Below are positions 44,994-53,908 of a stretch of 64,000 nt of DNA, piece by piece (position 1 is the stretch's first letter; every line of letters starts with the position of its first letter). This stretch comes from CALBPI01 sp038533155 (GTDB taxonomy: Bacteria > Pseudomonadota > Gammaproteobacteria > Steroidobacterales > Woeseiaceae): positions 1 through 64,000 of the forward strand of contig JBCAZH010000011.1 in NCBI GenBank assembly GCA_038533155.1. The letters are read 5' to 3'. The notes beneath the pieces were generated by a model. That model saw only the letters and a list, made by a program, of their open reading frames with translations. It ran no database searches and was not told the origin of the DNA. The position numbers and the translations under genes were made by a program.

Positions 44994-45553
44994 GCGCGTG
45001 ACCCGCTCATTCGAGCGCCTCGCAGCGCAGTGCGCACGTAATCAACCGTGCTAATCGTGAGGCTTGCCAACAACAGAACCTTGAGACCGTCCAGCAACAG
45101 ATCCACTGGCAACCCGTCCGGCAAAAGTCCTGCCGCATTGATCAGCACCAACAAAACATACAGCAACAGCATCAACGTATTTAGTTTCGACACCAGTGTC
45201 GGTTTGCCCTCAAGACCACCGACAACAAAGTGATACGTAATGGCCCCACCCATGATGATTAGGTCACGTGCGACAACGATCAAAGCGAACCACATCGGCA
45301 CCGCACCGACACTTGCCAGGGCTGCGAAGGTTGCTATGAGAAGTAACTTGTCCGCAATCGGATCAAGAATCGCACCGAGTTCGGTATGCCATCCGAACCG
45401 CCGCGCCAGAAACCCGTCCAACCCGTCGGAAAACCCAGCGGCAACAAACAGTATTAACGCCAAGCCGAACTTCGCATCCAGCAGCGCACCGAACACCAAA
45501 GGCACAAGCCCGATCCGGGTGTACGAAATTATATTTGGCAGCCAACGCAACAT
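44990..45553 (-). CDS. pgsA: CDP-alcohol phosphatidyltransferase, PgsA type
   Basis: Membrane enzyme, probably making phosphatidylglycerol phosphate. 187 residues, about five membrane segments; motif SDGLDGFLARRFGWHTELGAILDPIADK has the eight CDP-alcohol residues. N-terminus MLRWLPNIISYTRIGLVP fits PgsA. The exact acceptor (glycerol phosphate or another alcohol) is inferred. ATG 45553 begins 22 bp after DUF2066. Confidence 0.88.
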   Translation of the reverse strand: MLRWLPNIISYTRIGLVPLVFGALLDAKFGLALILFVAAGFSDGLDGFLARRFGWHTELGAILDPIADKLLLIATFAALASVGAVPMWFALIVVARDLIIMGGAITYHFVVGGLEGKPTLVSKLNTLMLLLYVLLVLINAAGLLPDGLPVDLLLDGLKVLLLASLTISTVDYVRTALRGARMSGSRA

Positions 45554-45575
45554 TAGACGCACCGGTATAGGCGGA

Positions 45576-46649
45576 TCAGAACGAGTCGCTCGCAAGGCGC
45601 CAGCGAAAGTACAGGTCGGGCTGCTGAGACTCGACGCCAACTACGGGTGGCGGAGCTACGAGTGCTTCAAGCTCCTCCCCTGCGAGCAATTCACTCAACC
45701 GCTCTCGGCTGGCGAGCGCATCGAGCGTGACATTGAGCTCATCCTGGCGCATGGAAGTCACCCTGACGTTGTCGACAAGGCTGCGGGTTTGCAGAAACCT
45801 CAGCAACTCCGCGTACGACTGCGCGTCACTGACACCGACAATACTCACCCGAACCGCCGAGGACTCCTCCGGGCGCGCCGCAAACCGCTGCAACATGTTG
45901 GCGGCGATGCGTCGCATCATCGCAGTCGGGTCACCGGCCAAGGTCTGTGACTCGCCGGAGAATAGCCACTGCGATCGCCAGCGCCCATTGCCACTCGCAT
46001 CTAGCGACACGCGCGCAATGAGAATGCTATCGGCTCGGTAACGCCGGCTCGCGGGTCGCAGCACGTTGCCGAACGCTCCCCAGACGTCACTGACAGCAAC
46101 CGCCGCCGAATCGGTTTCATCCATCACAGGAAGTGCGACGGGCAGTCCCGCCGACGAAGCCGATGTGCGGATCAACTCGCGCAACTGTGCCCGCTGGGCT
46201 CTTGCCTCTGGCCGTTCATCGGCCTCAACAGGTTGCGGCGACATCGAGAGGATCTCGCGACCGCCGTCCGGATATTCGACACCGACCCAAGCCAAAGTCA
46301 GCGGCCGGTCACTGCCCCAGACAGGCACACCTGCGGCCTGCAACCCTGCCGTCAAAGCCGCGCCATCGAACGACACCCATAAAGTACCGCGTCCTGATTC
46401 GCGCCAACCCAGCACATACGCAGCGGGTGAGTCGACCAGCGACAACGCCATCGATGGCTCGGGAGTCATTCGTGTCAGCACCTCTCCCAACGCTCGTTGG
46501 TAAGCCAGATCTCGCGCGTTGCGGCGTTGCGCATCAAAAGCGACTTCGGTCGTATACAGATCCGGCGGCTCGACCGCTTGGACGTGTTCGGCCATGCCCA
46601 ACAATACAAGCGCGGCGACCGACATTTTGGTGATCAATGTTCCTCGCAT
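45576..46649 (-). CDS. DUF2066 protein, predicted exported
   Basis: A 357-residue protein with a signal peptide (about 1-26, cut near VQA) and the DUF2066 core with DAQRRNARDLAYQRALGEVLTRM. Function unknown, but the family sits beside purM in many gammaproteobacteria. ATG 46649 lies 6 bases from a TATACT box and 37 bp from the divergent purM start. A longer frame upstream runs into the purM promoter and is rejected. Confidence 0.9.
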   Translation of the reverse strand: MRGTLITKMSVAALVLLGMAEHVQAVEPPDLYTTEVAFDAQRRNARDLAYQRALGEVLTRMTPEPSMALSLVDSPAAYVLGWRESGRGTLWVSFDGAALTAGLQAAGVPVWGSDRPLTLAWVGVEYPDGGREILSMSPQPVEADERPEARAQRAQLRELIRTSASSAGLPVALPVMDETDSAAVAVSDVWGAFGNVLRPASRRYRADSILIARVSLDASGNGRWRSQWLFSGESQTLAGDPTAMMRRIAANMLQRFAARPEESSAVRVSIVGVSDAQSYAELLRFLQTRSLVDNVRVTSMRQDELNVTLDALASRERLSELLAGEELEALVAPPPVVGVESQQPDLYFRWRLASDSF

Positions 46650-46661
46650 CCGCGAAGTATA
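46650..46661 (-). promoter_or_regulatory. -10 box TATACT, 6 bases before the DUF2066 ATG
   Basis: Minus-strand TATACT at 46656-46661, five of six consensus positions. Confidence 0.5.
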
Positions 46662-46674
46662 CGAAAGACTGTGA

Positions 46675-46686
46675 AATAATTTACCC
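46675..46686 (+). promoter_or_regulatory. Extended -10 TGA-AATAAT, 6 bases before the purM ATG
   Basis: AATAAT at 46675-46680 preceded by TGA. With the DUF2066 box it forms a compact divergent promoter of 37 bp. Confidence 0.5.
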
Positions 46687-47724
46687 ATGAACGAGGACAC
46701 AAACCCGAAACCCCTGACTTACGCGGACGCCGGGGTCGACATCGACGCAGGGAATGCGCTGGTTGAGGCGATTAAACCTGCGGTACGCGCAACAGCTCGA
46801 CCGGAAGTTTTGGGCAATATCGGTGGATTTGGCGGTTTATTTGCCGTCGATTTTCAACGCTACAGGGCCCCTGTTCTCGTATCGGGGACCGATGGTGTCG
46901 GCACGAAGCTCGCGCTCGCACAGAGCCTCGATCAGCACGGTGGCATCGGACGAGACCTCGTCGCAATGTGCGTCAACGACATTGTGGTGTGCGGGGCAGA
47001 GCCTCTATTTTTCCTGGACTACTACGCGACCGGCAAACTCAATGTCGAACAAGCAACGACTGTAGTTACCGGCATTGCCGACGGATGCCGCGATGCCGGG
47101 TGCGCCCTGCTTGGCGGCGAGACCGCCGAAATGCCTGGCATGTATTCGGGAGATGACTACGATCTCGCGGGTTTTGCAGTCGGTGTGGTCGAGCGCGATC
47201 AGATCATCGACGGCCGCAATATTCGAGCGTCCGATCAAGTCATCGGATTGGCCTCCAGTGGCCCGCACTCCAACGGCTACTCGTTGATCCGCAAAGTCCT
47301 GGAGCGCCAAGCAGATCTACAACAGCTTGAGATCGGCGGGCAAGCAGCGAGCGAAGTCTTGATGGCACCCACAACAATTTACGTCCGGGCTATACGTCAA
47401 GTTCAACAATCGTTCACGATCAAGGGCATGGCGCATATCACAGGTGGCGGCTTAACGGAGAACCTCCCACGCACGTTGCCGGAGACTTTGGGCGCGCGCG
47501 TTTCACCTGCGCGTTGGCCGATGCCAGCGGTCTTCGAATGGCTCCAGGAGCGCGGCGGAATCGCACCGCATGAAATGTGGCGAACGTTCAACTGTGGCAT
47601 AGGCATGGCGCTTGTCGTGGACGGCGCCGACACCCAAGGTGTCATCGAACGATTGAATGCGGCGGGTCAAGCCGCTTGGCATATCGGCGAAATCACCGAC
47701 AACCCAGGCGTCGAATTCGAATGA
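46687..47724 (+). CDS. purM: Phosphoribosylformylglycinamidine cyclo-ligase
   Basis: ATP-dependent AIR synthase, fifth step of purine synthesis. 345 residues: LTYADAGVDIDAGNALV start, VSGTDGVGTKL, MCVNDIVVCGAEPLFFLDYYA, GGETAEMPGMY and ASSGPHSNGYSL, the usual PurM sequence. The ATG has a -10 box 6 bases upstream and no Shine-Dalgarno. purN overlaps its stop. Confidence 0.98.
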   Translation: MNEDTNPKPLTYADAGVDIDAGNALVEAIKPAVRATARPEVLGNIGGFGGLFAVDFQRYRAPVLVSGTDGVGTKLALAQSLDQHGGIGRDLVAMCVNDIVVCGAEPLFFLDYYATGKLNVEQATTVVTGIADGCRDAGCALLGGETAEMPGMYSGDDYDLAGFAVGVVERDQIIDGRNIRASDQVIGLASSGPHSNGYSLIRKVLERQADLQQLEIGGQAASEVLMAPTTIYVRAIRQVQQSFTIKGMAHITGGGLTENLPRTLPETLGARVSPARWPMPAVFEWLQERGGIAPHEMWRTFNCGIGMALVVDGADTQGVIERLNAAGQAAWHIGEITDNPGVEFE

Positions 47725-48383
47725 ACTCGCGTGCGAGAGTGGTCGTGCTGCTGTCCGGTAGCGGCAGCAACCTGCAGGCGTTGATCGACGCCACAGCCAA
47801 CCGTACGTTTCCCGCGCAAATCGTCGGCGTCATCAGCGACCAACCCGATGCCTACGGATTGAAGCGTGCAGCGAACGCAGATATAGCCACTCGATGCTGT
47901 GACAGAGCAGATTTCAACAACCGCGCCGAGTTCGAAGAGGCCATCGGTGAAGCAATTGCTTCATTCGCACCGGACTTCGTGCTGCTGGCGGGGTTTATGC
48001 GAATCTTACGGGGCAGCCTGCCCGATCGATATTCCGGGCGCATGCTCAACATCCATCCGTCGCTACTGCCGCGACACAAGGGGTTAGACACCCACCAACG
48101 CGCCATTGATGCTGGCGATATCGAGCACGGGTGCACGGTCCATTTCGTGACGCGCGAGCTCGACGCGGGCCCAGGATTGATTCAAGCGAAGCTCGATGTT
48201 GGAGCGACAGCGGATGCCGCGCATCTTGCAGCACGCGTACTCGAACTGGAGCACCAAATCTATCCGCTAGCGTTGCGCTGGTTGGCCGAGGGCAGAGTGT
48301 CGCACTCTGCCGAGGGCGTTCTTCTCGACGGACTCGCGCTGCCCGATCCAGTCGTCATGGACGTCGACGCGCTGCGCTGCTGA
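47721..48383 (+). CDS. purN: Phosphoribosylglycinamide formyltransferase
   Basis: Formyl-THF-dependent GAR transformylase, third step of purine synthesis. 220 residues: LLSGSGSNLQALID phosphate loop, FVLLAGFMRIL, and MLNIHPSLLPRHKGLDTHQRAI with the catalytic Asn-His; Asp in the GCTVHFVTRELDAGP segment. ATG overlaps purM stop (ATGA). It converges on dcd with a 1-bp gap. Confidence 0.97.
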   Translation: MNSRARVVVLLSGSGSNLQALIDATANRTFPAQIVGVISDQPDAYGLKRAANADIATRCCDRADFNNRAEFEEAIGEAIASFAPDFVLLAGFMRILRGSLPDRYSGRMLNIHPSLLPRHKGLDTHQRAIDAGDIEHGCTVHFVTRELDAGPGLIQAKLDVGATADAAHLAARVLELEHQIYPLALRWLAEGRVSHSAEGVLLDGLALPDPVVMDVDALRC

Positions 48384-48384
48384 G

Positions 48385-48951
48385 TTAGGTTCGTGGCACG
48401 GTGACGCCGGTCTGCCCTTGGTACTTGCCACCGCGATCTTTGTAGGACGTCTCGCACACCTCGTCAGACTCGAAAAACAGCATCTGAGCGACGCCTTCAT
48501 TGGCGTAAATGCGCGCCGGCAGTGGTGTTGTGTTCGAAAACTCTAGCGTCACTTGGCCTTCCCACTCCGGCTCCAACGGCGTCACATTGACGATGATTCC
48601 GCACCGAGCATAGGTCGACTTGCCAAGACAAATCGTCAACACGTTGCGCGGGATTCGGAAATATTCAACCGTGCGCGCCAACGCAAAAGAGTTTGGCGGA
48701 ATGATGCAAGTGTCGGCTTCCATGTCGACGAAGCTCGACTCATCAAACGCCTTGGGATCCACGACTGCAGAGTTGATGTTGGTGAAGACTTTGAATTCAC
48801 GCGAGCAACGAACGTCGTAGCCGTAACTGGAAGTCCCGTAGCTCACCAATCGCCGACCGTCCGATTCACGAACCTGGCCTGGCTCGAAAGGCTCGATCAT
48901 GCCTTGTGTTTCGGCCATACGACGTATCCACCGATCCGATTTGATGCTCAT
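48385..48951 (-). CDS. dcd: dCTP deaminase
   Basis: Makes dUTP from dCTP for thymidylate synthesis. 188 residues: SIKSDRWIRR start, SSYGYDVRCS, GKSTYARCGIIVNVTPLEPEWEG with the catalytic Glu, and the ATP/dCTP-binding C-terminal KYQGQ. ATG has GGAGGA about 12 bases upstream. apbC lies 5 bp upstream; same pairing is known in Pseudomonas. Confidence 0.97.
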   Translation of the reverse strand: MSIKSDRWIRRMAETQGMIEPFEPGQVRESDGRRLVSYGTSSYGYDVRCSREFKVFTNINSAVVDPKAFDESSFVDMEADTCIIPPNSFALARTVEYFRIPRNVLTICLGKSTYARCGIIVNVTPLEPEWEGQVTLEFSNTTPLPARIYANEGVAQMLFFESDEVCETSYKDRGGKYQGQTGVTVPRT

Positions 48952-48956
48952 TTTTG

Positions 48957-50051
48957 TTAGGTGTCCTCCACCACAATTTTCGGAAATACCATACTGTAGT
49001 CTTTGCGGCCCTCTGCCAGCGCCAGCCCCCCACTGATCGCGATCTGGCGAAAAGCCAGGGCGAGCGGCGAATCTGGGTCATCAGCAAGCGTCGGCCGACC
49101 TCGATCGAGCCCGTGCCCAATCGCAGGGTCGAGCGGCAACTCGCCGAGCATGCGGATTTGCGCGTCCGCCGCGAGTTTGTGTCCACCGCCTTGCCCGAAC
49201 AGCGACGATTCGTGCCCACACTCCGGACAACGGTAAAGACTCATATTCTCCACAACGCCCAGGATCGGTACTGAGACCTTGCGAAACATTTCGAGCCCTT
49301 TGCGGGCATCGGACAACGCGACGTCCTGTGGCGTGGTCACGACGATGGCACCAGCGACGGGCGCGGTTTGGGCCAACGACAATTGAATATCGCCTGTGCC
49401 CGGAGGCAAGTCGATAATCAGAACGTCAAGTTCATGCCATGCCGTTTGCCGAAGGAGTTGGTTCAAGGCGGAGGTCGCCATCGGTCCTCGCCATACTGCA
49501 GGCGCATCACCCTCAAGCAGGAGACCAATCGACATCGCCTGAAGCCCGTATGCCTCGACCGGACGAAATTGCTTGCCGTCGATACTCTCCGGCGGCTGCT
49601 CTGGCAGCCCCAGCATTCGCGGCACACTTGGACCATAAATGTCAGCATCTAGGATACCGACACGCCCCCCCTCGGCCTGCCATGCCAGCGCCAAATTGAC
49701 AGCGACACTCGATTTACCAACGCCACCTTTGCCCGATGACACCGCCACAATATTGTTGATCCCCGGCAGTCGTTTGAGGTTGCGTTGCACGCCGAACGCC
49801 GGAATGTCTGTGTGCAAATCAAAGCGCAGGTCGGGCGCTCCATGCGATTGGGCCACTTCACTGAGCGCAGCCCCGATCGCTGGCCACAATCCCTCGCATG
49901 CCACCGGCAAACCAACGCGCCACCCCGCGTTGTCCACCGGTGGTGGCGACAACCGCACACCCAGGACTTCCAGAGACCTACCAAGCCCTGGTAATTCTCG
50001 TGCCCGGAGCTGATCGATCAAAGCATCAATAGACGGTTTTTCCGAAGTCAA
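48957..50051 (-). CDS. apbC: Iron-sulfur carrier ATPase ApbC/Mrp
   Basis: P-loop NTPase that assembles and hands over 4Fe-4S clusters. 364 residues: N-terminal MIP18-like domain (about 1-85), deviant Walker A SSGKGGVGKSSVAVNLA, Walker A' DADIYGPS, IIDLPPGTGD, and the CPECGHES CxxC cluster-binding motif. TTG 50051 is chosen because AGAAGG lies 5 bases upstream and it gives a usual length; GTG 50111 has no Shine-Dalgarno. Upstream lies the kinase module instead of metG. Confidence 0.94.
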   Translation of the reverse strand: MTSEKPSIDALIDQLRARELPGLGRSLEVLGVRLSPPPVDNAGWRVGLPVACEGLWPAIGAALSEVAQSHGAPDLRFDLHTDIPAFGVQRNLKRLPGINNIVAVSSGKGGVGKSSVAVNLALAWQAEGGRVGILDADIYGPSVPRMLGLPEQPPESIDGKQFRPVEAYGLQAMSIGLLLEGDAPAVWRGPMATSALNQLLRQTAWHELDVLIIDLPPGTGDIQLSLAQTAPVAGAIVVTTPQDVALSDARKGLEMFRKVSVPILGVVENMSLYRCPECGHESSLFGQGGGHKLAADAQIRMLGELPLDPAIGHGLDRGRPTLADDPDSPLALAFRQIAISGGLALAEGRKDYSMVFPKIVVEDT

Positions 50052-50332
50052 AATGGCCTTCTCGTGGACGTGACCCGCGCGAAAGTGTAGCGGAATTGGG
50101 AGCGCGGTCACATTTTCGACATCAGGGGCTGGTATGCGCGCAAGATGCGATGCGGGGCCCTACTGATGTGGCATAATCTGTCGCACAAGGGAGACGATAC
50201 GGATATCAGGTTTTGCATGCAGCAACCGCGAGTTCGTATGGTGAGATTACCGGTCGCGAGGAGACAGCACGAGAACGTTCGGCAAACGCGTAGAAAAGCG
50301 TTTTTGACCGGTATGCCTGCAACCAGCACTGC
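50052..50332. other. 281-bp divergent region between apbC and the kinase gene
   Basis: The longest non-coding stretch seen. It holds an extended -10 box for the kinase (50172-50177) and about 150 bases of putative leader before the kinase ATG. Small frames run through it but none has family similarity or a good ribosome site. Confidence 0.6.
50169..50177 (+). promoter_or_regulatory. Extended -10 TGG-CATAAT upstream of the kinase gene
   Basis: Same extended form as the leaderless promoters, but here about 155 bases before the ATG, so the kinase mRNA would have a long leader. Confidence 0.45.
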
Positions 50333-52738
50333 ATGAATTTCCTAACTGCCTACAAAGCCGATCGGCTGATCGAACAGTTGATGTCGACCGAAGACATCTA
50401 CGAGCCCGCCGCCGAAAAAGCGCTCGCCAAGCTCAAGAAACTTGGTGGCGCAGCGGTTCCTCGTGTCACCGAGGCGTTAGCTAGCGCGAACAAAAAACAA
50501 ACAATGGCGTTGGTCGACGTGTTGAGCGAACTGGCCACCACTAAGACGCTGAAACACTTCGTTGAAGGGTTGTCGGATGGCGACCAGCGTGTGGTGTCGG
50601 GGACCGCTTGGGCGCTATCGAGCAGCAAACAAGTCGATCCGAGCGCAATCCTGCAGTTGCTGGACGAAGATGATATCTCGACGGGTGCTGTGCTCGAGGT
50701 CATCAACACGCACAAAGAGCGCCTGAGCGTACCGGCATTGCTGAGTAAGGCATACGATCTCCAACCCAACGAACAAGCGGTGCTGTTTCGGATGATCGGC
50801 AGCATTGTTAGAGAGGAGCAGGTACCCGATCTGCTCGCGCGCCTTACCGGCAAAGACCCCATCGTTCGAATGCACATTATCGAGCTGTTGTCGCGGTTCA
50901 ACCGGGCCGATGTCGCTGCAGCGCTCGAAGGGCAGTTGAAATCGAACAACAAGATGGTCCGTGTCGCGGCGTTGAATGCGCTCAGCAAGATGGATGGCGC
51001 CAGTAACATCAAACTGATTTGCTCGCTGCTGATGGACTCGGATGTCGACGTCCAGAACAAGTCTGTGGACGTCATTGTCCGCCTGAATCATCCCGACACC
51101 ATTCGTCATCTAATTCCCGCACTCAAGGACGAGAACGAGTTTAGTCGACGTGCTGCCGTCGAGGTGCTGAACGAAATCGGCACATCCGACTCGATCAAAG
51201 ACCTTCTGACCGCGGTGCGTGACGACGACTGGTGGGTTCGCGCGCGCGCATCCGACGCACTCGCGCAGATCGGTGGCCCACGCGTGGTCAAAGCAGTCAT
51301 GCGACTCGTCAAGGACGAAGACCAAGAGATTCGACGCGCAGCGATTGAGATTTTGAACGCAACGAAAGATCCTCAGGCGTTCGATCAACTCCTCCAGGCC
51401 ACGAAGGACGAGGACTGGTGGGTGCGCGAACGTGCGGTCGATGCCCTGGCTGAAATCGGCGATACACGAGCCGTACCGGTTTTGGCGAACATGCTCGGCA
51501 AGAACGAAAAGTCAGATCCGACCGTAGTGCGCGCGCTCGGCAAGCTCGGTGATCGCCGAGTCGCAGGGAAAATTGCGCCTATGATGCTCAAGGGCAACCG
51601 TGAGATCCGCGTCGAAGCGATGAAAGCCGTCGCGATGCTCGTCCAAGAGCAGGACGTTGGCGCGGTCCGAGATAAGCTCCTCGACATTCAAGACTCAGGC
51701 GACCAGCAGTTGTCAGAGGCTGCAGATCTCGCGCTAGAGACCTTGCAAACACGTTTCTCGGAGGCGGTTCGAGAGCAAGACCGGAAGGCCGAAAAACTGA
51801 CGGAAGGCCAAGCCGGAACCTTGCTCCTGAACGACGAAGAGGCCAACCGTGCGCTGCAGGAAGCGGCGGAGAAAGCAGCGCAAACAGAAGTCGGTCCGCT
51901 GGACATTTCCACGTTGGAGCCAGGCGATGTGGTCGAAAACCGTTACCGATTCGTCAAGCGAATTGGTAAAGGCGCGTTTGGCACCGTGCTTCTGATGGAA
52001 GACACGGTGGTTGGCGAAGAGCTGATTCTGAAATTCTTGAACCCGAACGTCTCGTCGGACGAGGAGATGATGAAACGGTTCGTGCACGAGCTGAAGTTCT
52101 CCCGTCGAATCACGCATCCAAACGTGATTCGCATCTACGATTTCCTGCATATCCAAGGCAACTATGCCATTTCAATGGAGTACTTCGACTCGCATACGCT
52201 CGGCGCTGAAATCGCTGCCGAGAAACCGATGAACTTCAAGAAGGCGTTGGGCTACGCCAACGATATCGCGACCGGAATGGGCGTGGCGCACGCGGCGGGC
52301 GTGATCCATCGCGACCTGAAACCTGCCAATATCCTGATCGACGACTCCGGACTCCTGAAAATCGTGGACTTCGGTGTCGCCGCGGCGGCCAAGAGCGGTG
52401 ACACGCAGCTGACCAAGACCGGTTACGTGATCGGGTCACCGAAGTATATGGCGCCCGAACAGATTCTCGGTAAGAAGGTCGAAGAAACCGCCGACATCTA
52501 CAGCCTCGGCGTGATTCTGTACGAGATGATCACAGGTTCGCCGCCATACACACGGGGCGATCATATGTCTGTCATGTACCAACATGTTCAAGGCAAAGCC
52601 GCGCACTGCCAAGAGCTCAACGACAAGATTCCGGATGACCTGGCCGCGATCGTGACCAAACTCATGTCTGTCGACAAAACCGACCGCTATCAGACAATGC
52701 ACGATGTCCGAGAAGCGTTGGAGACGGTAAACGTCTGA
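50333..52738 (+). CDS. HEAT-repeat / Hanks-type Ser-Thr protein kinase fusion
   Basis: An 801-residue soluble protein. About residues 35-475 are HEAT-type helical repeats, including a near-duplicate DxDWWVRxRAxDALAxIG at 297-314 and 359-376. A charged Glu/Ala-rich linker (475-525) leads to a complete kinase domain (about 535-801): Gly loop IGKGAFGTV (544-552), Lys567, HRDLKPAN (659-666), DFG 679-681 and APE 707-709, so it should be active. No membrane segment. pilT follows 63 bp later. Inferred role: HEAT part docks a target, kinase regulates pilus retraction or other surface behaviour. ATG 50333 has a weak ribosome site; the substrate is unknown. Confidence 0.9.
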   Translation: MNFLTAYKADRLIEQLMSTEDIYEPAAEKALAKLKKLGGAAVPRVTEALASANKKQTMALVDVLSELATTKTLKHFVEGLSDGDQRVVSGTAWALSSSKQVDPSAILQLLDEDDISTGAVLEVINTHKERLSVPALLSKAYDLQPNEQAVLFRMIGSIVREEQVPDLLARLTGKDPIVRMHIIELLSRFNRADVAAALEGQLKSNNKMVRVAALNALSKMDGASNIKLICSLLMDSDVDVQNKSVDVIVRLNHPDTIRHLIPALKDENEFSRRAAVEVLNEIGTSDSIKDLLTAVRDDDWWVRARASDALAQIGGPRVVKAVMRLVKDEDQEIRRAAIEILNATKDPQAFDQLLQATKDEDWWVRERAVDALAEIGDTRAVPVLANMLGKNEKSDPTVVRALGKLGDRRVAGKIAPMMLKGNREIRVEAMKAVAMLVQEQDVGAVRDKLLDIQDSGDQQLSEAADLALETLQTRFSEAVREQDRKAEKLTEGQAGTLLLNDEEANRALQEAAEKAAQTEVGPLDISTLEPGDVVENRYRFVKRIGKGAFGTVLLMEDTVVGEELILKFLNPNVSSDEEMMKRFVHELKFSRRITHPNVIRIYDFLHIQGNYAISMEYFDSHTLGAEIAAEKPMNFKKALGYANDIATGMGVAHAAGVIHRDLKPANILIDDSGLLKIVDFGVAAAAKSGDTQLTKTGYVIGSPKYMAPEQILGKKVEETADIYSLGVILYEMITGSPPYTRGDHMSVMYQHVQGKAAHCQELNDKIPDDLAAIVTKLMSVDKTDRYQTMHDVREALETVNV
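51221..51460 (+). repeat. Duplicated HEAT unit inside the kinase gene
   Basis: Two copies of the DxDWWVRxRAxDALAxIG unit, 62 residues apart (residues 297-314 and 359-376). Together with flanking LL/V-KDED patterns this indicates internal duplication of a two-helix pair. Confidence 0.6.
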
Positions 52739-52766
52739 TCTTGTCCGCATTTTCGGCATCCGGCAC

Positions 52767-52801
52767 TTGCCATCCCAGAATGGCTGTCAGATAGTCTGCG
52801 T
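52767..52801 (+). promoter_or_regulatory. Promoter TTGCCA-17-GATAGT, 6 bases before the pilT ATG
   Basis: -35 TTGCCA at 52767-52772, 17-base spacer, -10 GATAGT at 52790-52795, then six bases and ATG 52802. The only leaderless-type candidate here with a convincing -35 box. Confidence 0.55.
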
Positions 52802-53896
52802 ATGGCAAGAATTGACGCATTTCTGAAGCTCGGGCTAGCGCAAGGCTGTTCGGACATTCACCTCGCCGTCGGTGTGCCACCCATGCTGCGCATGAGCGGT
52901 GATCTGATGCCGATCAAGTTCCGTGATCTCGGCGAATCAGAATTGAACAACTATGTCGCCGAGATCCTCACCGAGGCTCAGCAGGAGAAGTTCGCGACCG
53001 GCAACGACCTCGACTTTTCGTACGTCGCGGAGGACATCGGCCGATTTCGAGTCAACATGTTCCGCAAAGATACCGGCGTCGGCGCCGTGTTCCGGAGCAT
53101 CCCCAACGAAATCCCCTCACTCTCCTCGCTGAATTTACCGCCTGTCATTGAGACGTTGTGCGACTACCATCAGGGTATGGTGCTGGTGACCGGTTCAACG
53201 GGAACAGGAAAGTCGACCACTTTGGCGGCGATGATCAATCACCTCAATCAGACCCGTAACCTCAACATCATCAGCCTTGAGGATCCGATCGAATTTGTGC
53301 ATGAGAGTCAGCGCAGTCAGGTCATTCAAAGAGAATACGGCACGCATATCCCATCGTTTGCTGCAGGTGTGCGCGCGGCGATGCGCCAGGATCCGGATGT
53401 GATTTTGGTTGGCGAGATGCGCGATATGGAAACCATTTCGATGGCGATGACCGCAGCTGAAACGGGGCATTTGGTGCTCGGGACGTTACATACGACCGGT
53501 GCCGTGAAAACCATCGACCGGATCATCGACGCTTTGCCCGGCGAATTGCGCGAGCAAACCAAGAGTTTCATCTCACAGTCGCTGAAGGCGGTGGTCACAC
53601 AGGTGCTGGTCAAGAAACCTGGCGGTCAAGGACGCGTCGCAAAGCACGAAATTCTGGTGAACAACAAAGCGATCGGCAATCTCATCTTGACCGATCAAAC
53701 CCACCAAATTCAGTCGCAGCTGCAAATGGGCTCCGATGCCGGCATGCAGACCATGGATATGGCACTGCTCGAAGGTATCAACAAATCCGAGATCGACCCA
53801 GACGACGCGTACCGTTACGCGAACGACAAGCGAAAGTTCCAACGGTTCGTCACCAACACCGATTTGTTGCCGCGGCTCGACATCGCCAGCGGCTAA
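52802..53896 (+). CDS. pilT: PilT-family type IV pilus retraction ATPase (copy 1)
   Basis: A 364-residue hexameric ATPase of the PilT/PilU type, cytoplasmic at the pilus base. N-terminal PAS-like part with GCSDIHLAVGVPPMLRM, then Walker A GSTGTGKST, ISLEDPIEF, Walker B VILVGEMRD, and His box GTLHTTGA. The conserved C-terminal GMQTMDMALL is present. Copy 1 is the stronger PilT candidate (SDIHL and AIRAxxE-like arrangement), but PilU cannot be excluded. It has its own promoter, and is followed by copy 2 after 12 bp. Confidence 0.9.
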   Translation: MARIDAFLKLGLAQGCSDIHLAVGVPPMLRMSGDLMPIKFRDLGESELNNYVAEILTEAQQEKFATGNDLDFSYVAEDIGRFRVNMFRKDTGVGAVFRSIPNEIPSLSSLNLPPVIETLCDYHQGMVLVTGSTGTGKSTTLAAMINHLNQTRNLNIISLEDPIEFVHESQRSQVIQREYGTHIPSFAAGVRAAMRQDPDVILVGEMRDMETISMAMTAAETGHLVLGTLHTTGAVKTIDRIIDALPGELREQTKSFISQSLKAVVTQVLVKKPGGQGRVAKHEILVNNKAIGNLILTDQTHQIQSQLQMGSDAGMQTMDMALLEGINKSEIDPDDAYRYANDKRKFQRFVTNTDLLPRLDIASG

Positions 53897-53908
53897 CCGG
53901 ATCTTAGT

